Below, piece after piece: positions 13,563 through 63,727 of a stretch of DNA of 64,000 nt. Both the position numbers and the translations under genes were made by a program. The stretch spans positions 6,510,815-6,574,814 of the forward strand of contig NC_023756.2 of NCBI RefSeq assembly GCF_000499845.2, written 5' to 3'. The notes under the pieces were generated by a model. That model did not search any database and was not told where the DNA came from. It saw nothing but the letters and a program-made list of their open reading frames with translations. This DNA is from Phaseolus vulgaris (Eukaryota; Streptophyta; Magnoliopsida; Fabales; Fabaceae). Position 1 is the stretch's first letter. Each line of letters opens with the position of its first letter.

Positions 13563-14924
13563 TTCTGAACTCTTCTCTCAAATGGCTTCTGAGAAGGAAG
13601 AGTAGTGCACGTTGGTAGGTGAAATTGGAAATGAAGTCACCTAACTGTGAAATTTGGTCGTTTGGGTTTCGTTCTGTGGATTTTGGAAGCTTATCAGTGC
13701 ACACATCTCATGTGGCGGAATAAATACACGTGTTGATTTTCCAATTCATTCTTGTAAACAACTTTTGGTTTCTTATTTAAATTTTAATCTCAATATCTTT
13801 AAAGTTATTAATTTAATTTTAGTTTCATTTAGAATAAACTAATATAGTCATATTTATTGAGAGGGTGACAATCTAGATTATAACTAGATTGGTTATTTTG
13901 TTATTATTATTCATTTGGATTTGTATAGTTTTTTTTTAAGGATTTGTATAGTTATAATATCAAAAATTCAAATAATATTTTCTTTAAAAAGTCTTTTTCC
14001 TTTGAGGTGAAAAGATGTGTGTATTATGTCCTATGTAGCAGGTATATTGAAACGAGCACTAATATGATATAGATATGGATGTGGAGATATGTATAATCTC
14101 TAAAATATAGGACACCACGAATATATATATTATATATTGAAAATAAAGATTTATGTGCATAAATATGTTTTAATTTTTTTTGTAACATAAAGTTATTTCT
14201 CATGACTGATTCGGAATGATTTGTTTCTTTTTTTTTACAATCATAATAAAAAATTATATAATAAATTTGAATTTTTAGAAAATTAATGTATTTCTCATTT
14301 TTAAAATTGTGTTAAAAATTTCACAAATATTTTTTAAATTGGACACTTCACGGATACTTTTTACTTCTCAAACTTGGATGAACTCCCAATACGTCACACA
14401 AGAGATAAGCCAGAAAGAACCACTCTAGGATAAGTAAAGGAGGGAGTGGTTTGCCACTTGAGATATGACACACTTAAGATAAAAACTCATATTTTTATTG
14501 ATCCAAAATTATCAAAATGAGTACAATAAATCTCCTTATATAAAAGAGTGTGGTTGGAAGGGGATTAGAAAAACACTTTCATTCCCTAGCCTTATGTCCA
14601 AACAAAACACAAAATATATAAAACTAGGGATAACTAGTTTATTCTTACTACACGAAAAACAAAAGGAAAATACACATTTATTTCTATTTTCAAATCACAT
14701 CAGAGAACGATATAAGTGTTTATCTAGCTAGATAAGAGAGAACGTTTAAGCCTTATATTTTGTCAAAAGACGCAATCCCTCCCTAAAAATGTTACTTAAT
14801 GATCTGAACTAGGAGAGAAAACTTCAAACCTTGTACTCATCATAAGATGCAACACTTCCTAATACGCATACCTAATTATCTGTTGATCATGCAAACACTT
14901 AACCTTTCTACCTTCTCCAAGAGT

Positions 14925-15230
14925 GGTTGTTTGACAAACAATACTCGTTAAAGTCAATAGTGGTTTGAGAAATAATACTTAGTCGAGCAAAAAGTGGCTT
15001 GGAAAAGAATATTCTTTATTGAGGTCAACAAAGAGTTTATGTAGTCCGGCAGAATACTCGTTGAGCCAAAAGTGACTTTGGAAAGAATATTCAACGAGGC
15101 CAACCAAGAGTGGTTGCAATTTGAAGGAATACCCGTTAAGTTAGGAATAACTTGTGGAAATAATATTGAAGAAATTAGTTAGGAGTGTCTACAAGCCAAA
15201 AGAATACTCAAAGTGTACTTCGTAGCATTA
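14925..15230. repeat. Degenerate tandem repeat, unit about 60 bp
   Basis: Blocks resembling 'aagagtggttg ... gaatactcgttgaggtcaa' recur about five times with heavy divergence (for example near 14930, 14985, 15050, 15100 and 15125). Similar wording in the opposite sense appears near 51460-51540, so it may come from a dispersed element. Confidence 0.45.
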
Positions 15231-16175
15231 GTGTGCCTAGTGAAACTTAATAAGTTTTTTAGAACTTGATGTAGTTTGTTGTGATAAATGAACCAATATA
15301 AAATTTTGTGTGATTTTCTTTCTTCCCTATCTCATTTACATTTTTGGTATTATCATCTGCACTAACCTAGGAAAGAGAATTATTGTGAAGTTAAAAATAA
15401 AAAACATTTTATTCAACTATTTTGATTAAGTCCTTACACTGAGTTTGTAGTAATCTAACAGACACAAGAACTATAGTCTGATCACTTGATGAAATAAATT
15501 AGAAAATGCATTAGCCAAGTGATTGGTTGAATTACATAGTTGCATTTGTTAAACTTCATCAGATGTAAGATATACAATAGGATCACTTTAACATACAAAA
15601 CTATTGTCTAGATGTCTCCCATCAAACGATATTTACAATTTTTTTTACAAATTTAATTAAAATAAAATTCAACCATTCCTTCTTGTGTTTTTATTGTTTT
15701 TCACAATATTCTATTGTTCTTCCACATACATCTTTTTTCTCCATGATGCGATATTCATCAAAAGTCTCAAACTTTTAAGGATTGAGAGGTAGTAACTCAA
15801 GGTTGTTAGTAACATGATTGACATAGTCTACCTTGTTTTGGTCTACTTCAAACCCCAAGGGGTATATATTGATGCCGATATGCACCATAACCATGTTGTG
15901 CTCTACATCAAACTCCGAAGTTTTTTTTATCACTCAATAAGATATAATACAACTTAAAGATATGTTATAGTTTATTCAAATTGTTGTAATGGAATGATCT
16001 ATTGTGTTTTTCTCAGCATGCTTTTTATTCCTAAGATAGATTTTCCTAACAAGGTTTTAATGAGACACATTCTTGAAATAAACTACAATTTTTTAGAAAT
16101 CTCAAGTTATCAGAGTGAATGAATGATATCCAACAAGTGCAATCCTATCATTTAAAGTAAGTGTCCTAACTTTGA

Positions 16176-16520
16176 ATCAAAAGATATTTGATGAATTTAA
16201 TTAGGTCATTCAAAGTATTAAAAATATCGAATCAAAATTATTTGGTGTATATAATTAAGCCATTTAGTTTAAAGTAAACGAATAAAATATTTGATCAAAT
16301 TTATTCGGTGTGAATAATTAAGTCATTCAAAACTAAATTGCCAAAACATTGGATCAAAGATATTCAATGAGTTTAATTGAGTCATTCAAAAGTAAATAGT
16401 TAAACATTGGATCAAAGATATTCGATGAAAAACTAAAGTTATTCAAAATAATCGATTAAACATTGGATAAAAGATATTTGGCATAGGTAAATGATTAGAA
16501 ATAAATTGATTAAAAGTCGT
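16176..16520. repeat. Degenerate minisatellite, unit about 57 bp, about six copies
   Basis: Successive units share 'ggatcaaagatattcgatg', then '..taattaagtcattcaaa', then 'taaa.cat'. I count about six units, the fourth and fifth the most alike. No coding sense in any frame. Confidence 0.65.
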
Positions 16521-18006
16521 CAACTAAAGGTTGAACAAAAATGTTAGACAAAATAAAAAAGAATTTAGCCTTGCAATTAAGTACATTAGGTCAACCTATA
16601 ATTGGTAGATACAATAAAACTCGTTCATTCTACAAATTGACTCATCTGCATAATTACATTTACGAATTTCGAGTTTGAAGGACTAATGTACTCATACTCG
16701 AGATATTTAGAGATATAATCTTCACATAATATGGTTGACAAAATATTTAACTATGTCCAACTAGCTTAAATAAACAACTAATAACTATATGTGATTGTTT
16801 ATTCATAATTAACAAACAAATGAGTACTGGATTGATATAAAATATTTATCCAACTATTTATATCTTTTGATCATTAGGTTTTTATTTTAGGGATCCAAAA
16901 GTTTATAAATATATAATACACACAAAAAAATACTCTCTTAACTTTTTTTAATTCAATACATTGATAAATTGATATTTTCATAAAATTCTCATTAACATGA
17001 ACATTATAACATCTTCTCCATCTAAATTTCTACTCGATATTTCAAACAAACTCGACCTTCGTTCATCTAAAAGATCAATTCGATACCCTAAAGGTATTAT
17101 TCTTTCCACATGGAAAATACAACATTATTTCTATAAAAACAATACATAATATTATAATAATTTAGAGGTTAAAAATATTAAAATACCATTAGTGAAGAAA
17201 ATAATAACATAATGTGTAACAAAATGTGAGTATTTTTATTATATATTATATATATATATTTAAATATAAATATCTGTGTTATTATTTTCTATATTTGATG
17301 TGTTTCATTTGAATAATTTTAGAGAAACAATATAAATTGCATATTTTCATGAAAGAGGAATAGAAAAAAAAGTGTAATTGTATTGTTGAGTAATGGTGTA
17401 TGATTTTATTTTTACTGAGTGAATAGTTTTTCTCTACTAATTTTTTTTATTATTATATATTTAACATGACAGTAGTTTTGAGTTTAAAAGTATTGAAATT
17501 TTAAAATATAATTAAAAGATAAAAATAATAACATGAGACGTGTATACAAAATTGGATATCCCATTATATCTTATATTATACAATTATAGATTATAAATTA
17601 TATATATATATTATTTTTATATTTTAAGTGGGTAGTAGGTATATGTCAATTATTCTATGTAATATAACAATAGTTTTAGGATTAAAAGTATTAAATTTTA
17701 AAATATAATTACGAACAAAAATAACAAGGAAAAATACTATAGAATTATTCCTCTATCCGTAACTTTTATCTATTTTTTTTTAAATTAATTTGATTGTTTG
17801 AATAACCTAGCTGTTAATTAACCAGTATAAACAAATAAGGCAAAATTCCCCACATCGAAACAATTTTCAATTAATCATCATTTTGTCCAAAAATAAAATA
17901 CCCGGTTATTCTTGTTCTTGTTCTTCTTCCCCTTTTCTACCCTTTTCAAAATTGGGCCACATGAAAGCGTAACTGTCCCTGGAGTTTTTTCTTTCTGACC
18001 TCCAAC

Positions 18007-55090
<37,084 letters not shown>

Positions 55091-55892
55091 TAAAATATTT
55101 TTAAGCATTTCTTGGAGGCCCTTGTAAATTAAAAGACCTTCCATGAGCTCATATATCACTATCCTTTTGCTTATAGCTTTATATATAAGTTGTTAACATG
55201 ATGTATATTCAGGGTTCATGCCTTGTCCATTGTCATGTTTCCTAAAGTTATCTGAGAAGGCAAAAGGACTATAATCTTTGCATGAGTTCAGCTTTTGGGA
55301 GGATTAATACTTCGAAAAGAACATGGACTTGCATGGAAGAATGATACTTGTCTCTAAATTGCTAGAGTAGAGATTGGTCTTCTAAAACTATGTTTCCCAT
55401 GCAGGATGTAACTAGATGTTTCAAAGTAAGATTTATTATATGCATTTTTATTTTGCTATACTATTGGAGGTGTATGTAACGCGGTTGCAGACCCAAGGAT
55501 TGAACTTTTAGTATCATGATTTTAGAATCTGTTGGTGTTAGAATTTGTGCCAGTTATCTATTAATTACAATTTATTTATATTTATTTTAAGAGCATGATT
55601 TGCACCATACTGTAATCTTGCATCTTGCAATTTCATTAGGACCATAGATTTGAAATTCTTTCTTTGTACAGAGCATGATGAGATGCTGAAGATTAAAACG
55701 CAATTTCTTGTATTATTCTCCATTTAAAATAGGATCCTTCCACCATTCGGCTATTTTCTTTCTACACCCCTATTTTTTTGAAAGTACCCTTACACCATAC
55801 TAATTTGAACTTGCAGCCTATATCACCTTTCAAAATTTTCAAAATTACCCTCAATTCTGGATTTAAAATTCCGGAATTCAAAAAATACAATT

Positions 55893-56060
55893 CGAAAAAT
55901 CAAAATCTAATTAAAAAAAGTAAATCCAGAATGCAAAAAAGTATTTTTAGAAAACAAAACTTAGAACACAAAATTTCGAAAATCAAAATCTCATTAAAAA
56001 AATTCTATCCAGAATGCAAAAAAGTATTTTTATAAAACAAAATTTAGAACACAAAATCTG
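55893..56060. repeat. Tandem duplication, two copies of about 84 bp
   Basis: 'cgaaaa.tcaaaatct.attaaaaaaa..' through 'cttagaacacaaaat' occurs at about 55893-55976 and 55977-56060 with few changes. Nearby 'ccggaattc' words suggest an older duplicated or inverted arrangement. Confidence 0.8.
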
Positions 56061-57454
56061 GAATTGTATTTCGGAATTCAGAAATGTTTTAGAAATTTAA
56101 ATCCGGATATTCATACTTAGGTAGTATACAAAATATCAAACCTACATATGAATATTTAGTTGAAATCTACTTACCATAGCTTGATGTTCCACTTTGATTC
56201 CATTATCTTCACCTTTAACACCAACATTCATTCGTGAAGATAATGGTGTGACATTTGATAAAGTGCAACCATCAAGTATCTAATTGCTCATTTGAAGGTA
56301 GTTGGATATTCAATCAAATCAAATGATGTATTTTTTTTTTGTATCCATACTATTGAGTAATACATTCAGACAAGTGCATATATGTTTGATTGTGCCCAAT
56401 CGAAATGCGAAATCAAAGAGATCTACTCAATTGATCAAACTACTTCATTGTTTTTTAAAATAATGTTCAAGGTTAATTTCATTTTTCAATACTTTTCATT
56501 CTTCTGAAGTCTTGATCCTGTAGTCAGACCAACATTCACAATTATTCAAATTAGACTTCTCAACATATCAGCTGCACTTCCTAAAAAGAGACATAACACT
56601 AGCAATCCTTGAAGCTTACACTTTTCCTTGTACATTAATGAATGCAAATACCAAAGAAAGATGTCAAGTTCTTGACATTGTTGTATAGAAAAGAAACAGT
56701 AGTGTATAGAGGTATAGTATAAGCTGAAAATGATTTAAAAATGTAACCTATCCAATAATCTAAGCTAAATTGAATGTATATATATACTTATTTCTTAACT
56801 TCCCTTCTAACTGTTCATCCTTTCATAAGCAATGCAAAAAGCTTTACAAAAAGTTTTTATTTTAGGTTTCAAAACAGTTACTCCAAAGTCACTTTATTGA
56901 ACCTAGGTTTAGGTCGAGTTAAATCAAATAAACAAGATTTAGAATAAAAAAAGGTCGAGATTATATGAAAACAGACAGATTTAAATTCAAGTTTTATCAA
57001 AAAATAATTGTTACATATCTAAAACAAAATTATAATGATAATGGTTATGCATGCCTAGAACAAAGGTAAAATCTACCAGAAGTAACCCAATACAAGCATC
57101 AAATGTCCAGCTTACCACAATGAATCACTTTTGCCCATAAACATTCAAGCCAAATCCCACATGTTATCACTTTGGTACCTTCAAAATATTAACTTTTTGC
57201 TTCAAACCTGAAAATACTTACTATCATTACCTAACTCCTTCAAAAATTTGTACAACACTAAATTAGTCTTTCTGTTAATCTACTTTGTTGCTTAGGTAGA
57301 TTTGCCATGTGGATGCTTAAGAGGCATTTACTTGGCTACATAAGCACTTAATGTGCTAAATTAGGCTCCATTACATAGGTTTTTATAGATTAGAGGGTGA
57401 GAAAGAGACCATCACAGTGAGATTTTTAATATTCAAATAAAATAATAACGCACT

Positions 57455-57866
57455 CACTACAAGAAAATCATTAAATAGAAACCAATTTTAGAAATAAAAA
57501 AAAATTAGTTGCTATATTGACTAAATTAAAAATTATTTTAGAAATTAAAAAAAAAATTGGTTTTTAAATTAGTTTCTATTATTGATAAATAATTCCTACA
57601 TTGGTATCTAATTAGCTATCAATGTTTTTACTACCAAATTTAGAATATAAATAATTGGTAGTTAAAATCTTGATAGCTAATTAGATACTAATTTAGAAAT
57701 TATTTATCAGTAATAAAAATTAATTTAGAAATCAACAATTTTTTTAGTCTCTTGAATAATTTCTAATTTAATCACTATAATAACTAATTATTTTTTGTCT
57801 CTAAAATTGGTTTCTATTTATTTTTTGTCTCTAAAATTGGTTTCTATTTAGTGATTTTCTGTAATG
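57455..57866. mobile_element. Foldback MITE with CACTACAAGAAAATCA terminal repeats
   Basis: Left end CACTACAAGAAAATCATTAAATAG is mirrored at the right end by the complement of CATTACAGAAAATCACTAAATAG. Inverted similarity continues inward almost to the centre (for example 'ggtatctaattagctatcaa' against 'ttgatagctaattagatact'), so the whole 412 bases could form one long hairpin. The ends recall plant CACTA (En/Spm) transposons. No 3-bp target duplication is evident. A 29-base unit is repeated twice inside the right arm. Confidence 0.75.
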
Positions 57867-58346
57867 AGAAATTTGATTAATGAAAGTAACTCCTTTGCAT
57901 TTTATATTTTATCTGTCATAGTTAACTTTTGGAATGAATGGCATAAACTATTATTTATGTAGCAACGCAATTACTATGCTGAGGCAGCTAGCGAAATGAA
58001 TAGTATAATTGTATAAACTAATTGTAAGAAAACTATTTGAATTTTGATTAGAGAAATGTTAGAAGAGTAAGAAAGTGAAATAAATTGGAAAGTAGACTTT
58101 AAATAGCTATCCATTGCTTCTGTAGTTTTAATGTTGTTGCTACCATCATAGTTTATCACGTAACCCATAAAAAAGGAAAATCCAGTATTTATTGAAATAG
58201 AAAACGTAAACAAGTTGTGAAGATTGAAGCACACTACTCCTTAAGAGCTAGTGCAAACTAATAAAAATTAAACAAAGCATTTTAAACCAATGGAGCATTG
58301 GACTCAATTGTCTAATGGCTCCAATGTTATTTTGATACCTTGTGGT

Positions 58347-58469
58347 CTAACAACAATTATTTTTGGCCATAGGAGGAGGATCAAATTGAAGCTCTACATC
58401 ACTCTCAGTTTCAATCTCCACCTCAACAAAAGTAGGAGCATCGTCAACAACAACAGGGAGTGACCAAAA
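58347..58469 (-). other. Possible terminal exon ending in Cys-Cys, unrecognised
   Basis: A minus-strand frame (stop at 58347-58349) encodes LPVVVDDAPTFVEVEIETES followed by DVELQFDPPPMAKNNCC. The composition is protein-like and the CC end could be a prenylation site, but no clear acceptor AG precedes it and no partner exon is certain. A candidate ATG exon (MRRSSPPNSFSK then GTACAT) lies upstream on the same strand at about 58745-58785. Function unknown. Confidence 0.25.
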
Positions 58470-58842
58470 TTATATCAGAAAGAACCAATTCAAAATTTTA
58501 GACAATGTGCCTAATCAGAAAATTAAAACAACAGAAACTTAACACAATACTTTAAAATACAACATTAGGAACTCATAGATTATTCACCTGATTCCACCTC
58601 ACACCTGATTCCAACATGCATAATAGGGTAGAAGTTGATTTATGCATAATAGGTTCACCGATTCAAAGATGCATAGAGGATACTTATAAGTTAGGTTTCA
58701 AACTCACACCAACAAAGTCCAGAGATTGATGATGAATGTACCTTTTTGAGAAGGAATTTGGAGGAGAAGAACGTCTCATTTAGGGATTCTGTGGGTGTAA
58801 AATTGTGTTAAATACTTCTGATTACTTATTTCAAATGATTTG

Positions 58843-59305
58843 TGTTCCAGTACGTCAATATAGTCTCACGTCGCTCAGAAGTCGAGGCTAAGGACAGTTT
58901 ATAAATTCTTTCCTCCTCCAACTCGCCGATGCGCCTTTTAAGGACAAAATCGTGGTGGAGTACCAACCTCCAAACCGGACAATATCTCAGATGCGGTGAT
59001 TGATCTCTCGGACTTGAGGTCAAAACAATGGCGCCCACCATGGGTCGAAAAGGTTCCTTAACCCTTCAACTAGGGGGAATCCTCCCCTTAGACCTCGACT
59101 GAAGGACTTATTCCGGTACGCCAATATAGTGTGCACATTGCTCAGGAGTCGAGGCTAAGGGCAGTTTACAAACTCCTTCCTTCCACAATCCTCCGAGTTT
59201 TAAGGGAAAAACCGTGATGGAGCACCGACCTCCAAAGCCAACAATACCTCGGATGTGGTGATTGACCCTAGCAATACTATCTTTCGAACTTGAGGTCAGA
59301 ACAAT
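58843..59305 (+). mobile_element. TRIM-like LTR pair with primer-binding-site-like sequence
   Basis: Two direct copies of about 190 bases (58843-59028 and 59109-about 59305), each running from ttcc.gtacg.caatatag to acttgaggtca.aacaa. Immediately after the first copy is TGGCGCCCACCATGGG (59029-59044), resembling primer-binding sites seen next to plant LTRs. Only about 80 bases separate the copies, too short for any coding region. No target duplication was identified. Confidence 0.6.
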
Positions 59306-62300
59306 CTCCTTTTCATTTTTTTTACATTAAATAAGATAGTGCAACTAAGCTGACATAAATATCCATTTTAACATTGTGTAGCTCATAGCGATGCTAACCA
59401 AATAAAATATAATTTATTTGTATCAGCTAAGCCTCCACCTAAATATACGACACTTAATTTAATTTCTAAATTTTAAACAAATTGTAGTGTGGGTTGAACC
59501 TACGCTTAATGCTTACTTTTTTATTCCATGCATCCATAGCTTGTGTCCCTTATGTGGACACTATCTTATCATTATTATTTTTTCCTTCTTATAATTTTTA
59601 GCATGAGTTTAACGTTTTTTCTAGTCGACGCTATTCTTTATATTTATTTTTGTGTCTCCTTTGTGTAGGCTTAGTGGAAGCTAGTAACTTCCCTTACTTC
59701 ACCGACACTTTTTTTGGAAGCTAATTTTCACTTTCCTTGTAGTGTTGAGACTATATATTGACATTTTGGGAACAATTTCTCATTTGTTGTGTGTTCAATT
59801 CTTTGCATTGAATCGAGCATATTAATCTAGATCGTTGGATGTGAGGTGGCACTCTATTATGTGTTCATAACTCTGTTTTAGATCAATGTGTTGTGTCATT
59901 ATAAAAAATGTTAACAGTGGATAGTAATGGCAAACAAGTCTTCATTTAGTGTGTGAGTGAATTCCATGTGTTGATTGTTATGGATTTCATCTGTAACATT
60001 TCTCATGAGGTGGTGTTCTATAAAAGGTTGACAATGGACATTAATGGGGGAACAAGTCCTCATTCAGTGTGTAAATAATTATATTCATGTATAAATTGTA
60101 CACCTCATAAGTTATGATTACTCGTTCTTGAAATGTCAAATTACAAAACATAGTTCATTTTATTACCGCAAGACTAGATGAGAATATCAAATGGTTTGGC
60201 TAGTGATAACTTATTTGTTGTAGTTTTTCATTTGCATGACACAAACAATAGAGGACATATACTTTCAATCCACATCTCCTAAAGTTGTATGAATCTCTTA
60301 TGATTACTCATTTTTAACTTTGACTTAAAAGGTATGCACTACCCTTCAAACTTCATGGTGATGCAAAACTGAATAAGTTATTATTATCGTCATCATTATG
60401 TATGATGTTAGTGGGATACTAATTAATGCAAATTCATCCCATATGAATAATTAGATATTGAATTTTGTTTCAATACTCTCATGAAATTTAAAGATCGACC
60501 AGATATTCAACAAAACATACTTCCCACTATATTTAGCAAGTCTGTTGAAGAAACTATATTGCTTATGCATGGACCAATAAATAATATACGAACTAATTGC
60601 AATAATTTCTTTGGTGATTTTAAGTAGTTTATGCTTATGTCATTATTATTAATTTTATCCTTCTAGTTTGAAAAATATATGTACGGCTTCTTTATGATTT
60701 GTGATATTAATGAGTAAGAAAGTTGTGTTAGTTTAAATTTAGCACATGACATAGGTAGTTCTTAAAATAACTCTAAAATGTGTATTAAACTACAACATAA
60801 TAATTGTTATTTTTCAAATCAAAATTTAACATATTTTGACCTTCATACAATGCTACAACTCCATAATTTCATTTAGAAAAACAACATAATAATAACATAA
60901 ATCAATTTCATGGAATTCTCATCAACTATAACAAACAGTACTATAATACCTTTATTGATGGTTGATAATGTCATGAGTTAATTCAATTCAACACACTTAG
61001 TAACTTCAATTACAATTTTTATTAACTTCAATTCATGAGTCAGAATATGGTTTTTCATTGCATAAATGTTCTATATAGGTCAATGTTCAACATAGTATAC
61101 ACATACGGTTGCAAGTGGATCCAGGAGCAGTATTGGATTCCTTTAAGATTGTCAAATAATTGGATTGTTATAATAATGATTGTTTCTTTCGAAAATCTAT
61201 TTTATACCACTCATTTATCATAACACATGCCTAACTTGATGATCTCCTATACATGTAAGCACTCAGTATTGCAAGGAAACATCCAATCAATTCACTCAAT
61301 AGTTGATGTTCTAAACATGATTTCTACAACTTTTACTATGTTGGTCTATTACAATAGGTTGATATTGACAAACTAAAAATGGTTTACGTATTATGTCAGT
61401 GCACACACTGCTTGGGTTAGGATCATTAATACAACGATGATATTAAAAATGAAGCAATCAATCATAAATCAATCCAATAGTCTAACAAACAAGTTGTATG
61501 TTGTCAACTTGTACTACATTATACTATATACATCTCTGACAACATATCTTTATATCGTTCATGCATGATTGATTGAAATGAAGATGTAGAAATCTTTTTC
61601 AATGACAACAAAAAAAGTGTTGCATGTGGAAGTGGAGCCAATAACTTATATCCGTGAACACAACACACCCAATATCTTCCATGACTTTTTATGAAATGGA
61701 AATTTTTTTCAACTATTGTTTAAAATTGAAGTGATGTTCTCTACCACAAATTTCAAATTTCCAGTTGTGTATTTCCCTTTAATATTCAAATTGTGTTTCT
61801 TATCATAAAATTAAATGTCCCTTAAATAAGACACATGGTCTGAACAAAATTGTTTTCCCAAACCACAATAACTAAGCTACAAAAATAATATATCAGATGA
61901 CGACAAGTCCAATGTCAAAACCTTATAATAACAGCTTGAATGTCACCTATTAACTCATGTGAAGGTTATCTAAGTCTTATGTCACAAATGACCTTCCCAA
62001 ACACTATCACTTTGCACAAAAATTCCTTCTTACTTTACACCTTCATACCATCACCGCCACCGCCACTGTCACCAACAAAAAAAAGTTGTTGGAATTCAAT
62101 ATACATCCTTAAAATCTTTCACTGACGATGAGTATGACATCCTCATCCAACATGCAAATGACAATGACGAAAATATATAAATCCTTATAAAACAAAACCT
62201 ACTTCATCATCATTTATCCCAAGTCTGTATCCCTCCATAGCACTTCTTGACATATACCACCTTTGTTCACGAGCATGTTGAATTCGGCATGTGTTTGTAG

Positions 62301-63464
62301 ATTTTGGTCATGTGCATGATATCCAACGGAACATTATTAAAGAGAATGTGATTCAACAACAAAGAAAAAATTTGTTGAACATACTTAACAATTCCACGTA
62401 ATGAACCACTACACTTTCACAACCACACATTCCAACCAAACAAAATTAAAAGTGCAATGCATTCATTTGCATTCCAATTGGAAATGTCAAACAATCTTAT
62501 ATACTAATGAACATTAGGAGATTTGAAAGTCAGAAAAAAAACTACACCTACACACCTCTAATTTCACAATATCACAATAGAGTGGAATCACACATAATTT
62601 CGTAACATACAACTAATATTGTAATTTTGACCTATCTGTAAGAATTACAACAACTAAACATATAAAGTACATTATGAAATATAAAAGCTTGGCAAAACAG
62701 CAAAATATTAAAAATATGTACTGTAATTGAGAAAAATTATTCTATAAATTATCCAACCTATTGCAATATATTAGACTTTATTCTCAATTTCAAATACTGA
62801 ATGACTACACAATCAAGTATTCATTAATTACAAAATGTAGGATATAATCTACTTAAAAAAAACTATTACAAACCTTCAAATCTTATAATATAAAAATTAA
62901 ATTCAGCTATTAAACCTAAGGATATCTTCTTATATTATTTCCCAGAAAACATATTTATTAAGAAAAAGATTAATTAAAATTTTATTTAAAGTAAAAATTA
63001 CATCCATTAAAAATTTTAAAAATATAAATATCAATCAATTTAATATTTAGATGATAAATAAATAAAAAATATTTTTTCTAAAATTTAAAATAATAAATAT
63101 CAGAATAAATTATTTACTTCTCTTTAACTCCTGATCCGTTTCTTGTCTCCTCAATTATTTTTCATTATTACAGTGTCTATACATTAAAAAAATTACAATT
63201 TGATAGAATCTTTAATTTTCTTTGTTGGTTATTTTTCTAACTTTTATCCAATTAAACTGTACATTCAACACATTTATTTAAAATTAAGATAAAAAATAAT
63301 TGATTAAAATACAAAAATAATGTACATAAAAATATTTTATTAAAATTATAAATTATATAATAATTCCATGGCCACATCATAACAAGTTGACCCCAAATTC
63401 ACAGTTTCCTGTAGTTATCTGTTCGAGTTTCCCAAGAAAACAATGTGGCAAGTTTCATCCACAA

Positions 63465-63471
63465 ACGTGTC
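63465..63471 (+). promoter_or_regulatory. ABRE-like site ACGTGTC
   Basis: An ACGTG-core element about 180 bases upstream of the TATA box of the dehydrin gene. Such sites bind ABA-responsive bZIP factors; function here is inferred from position and the gene's nature. Confidence 0.55.
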
Positions 63472-63644
63472 ACGCACACAGAAAAGAACGAACACAAAGA
63501 TCATTTTCCCCACAAACAAGATAAATACCATTTTTTTTTCTTCTGAAAACCAAAATCCTCTAATTAATAGCATGCTCACGCGAACATTTCCATAGTTTCA
63601 GCCAAAACCAGATAATCTTGTGACATTATCCTCACTTCTAGGCT

Positions 63645-63652
63645 TATAAATA
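63645..63652 (+). promoter_or_regulatory. TATA box of dehydrin gene
   Basis: TATAAATA, 76 bases before the ATG, in a good position for transcription to start near 63675. Confidence 0.75.
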
Positions 63653-63727
63653 CACTTTTTTCACGTTCTTTTCATTGTCTCAGATCACAAACAAACAAAA
63701 GACCTAAAAAAGAGAGAGAACGAAACC

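Larger units (their letters stand above)
13600..17990. other. Large intergenic spacer, no gene seen
   Basis: About 4.4 kb of AT-rich DNA between the divergently transcribed steroid-binding protein and CSTF77 genes. It holds the two degenerate tandem repeats listed separately. The CT-rich stretch just before 18000 is probably CSTF77 5' UTR. Confidence 0.5.
55091..63660. other. Intergenic region between CSTF77 and dehydrin
   Basis: The CSTF77 3' UTR probably occupies the first few hundred bases. The rest is AT-rich with the repeats listed separately. 59320-63400 shows no exon-like sequence to me beyond a diverged direct repeat near 59840-60080. Confidence 0.5.

Noticed and set aside
13294..13704. 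Overlapping long frames around the steroid-binding protein exon 1
   Set aside because: Frames in other phases of the same exon, without family features.
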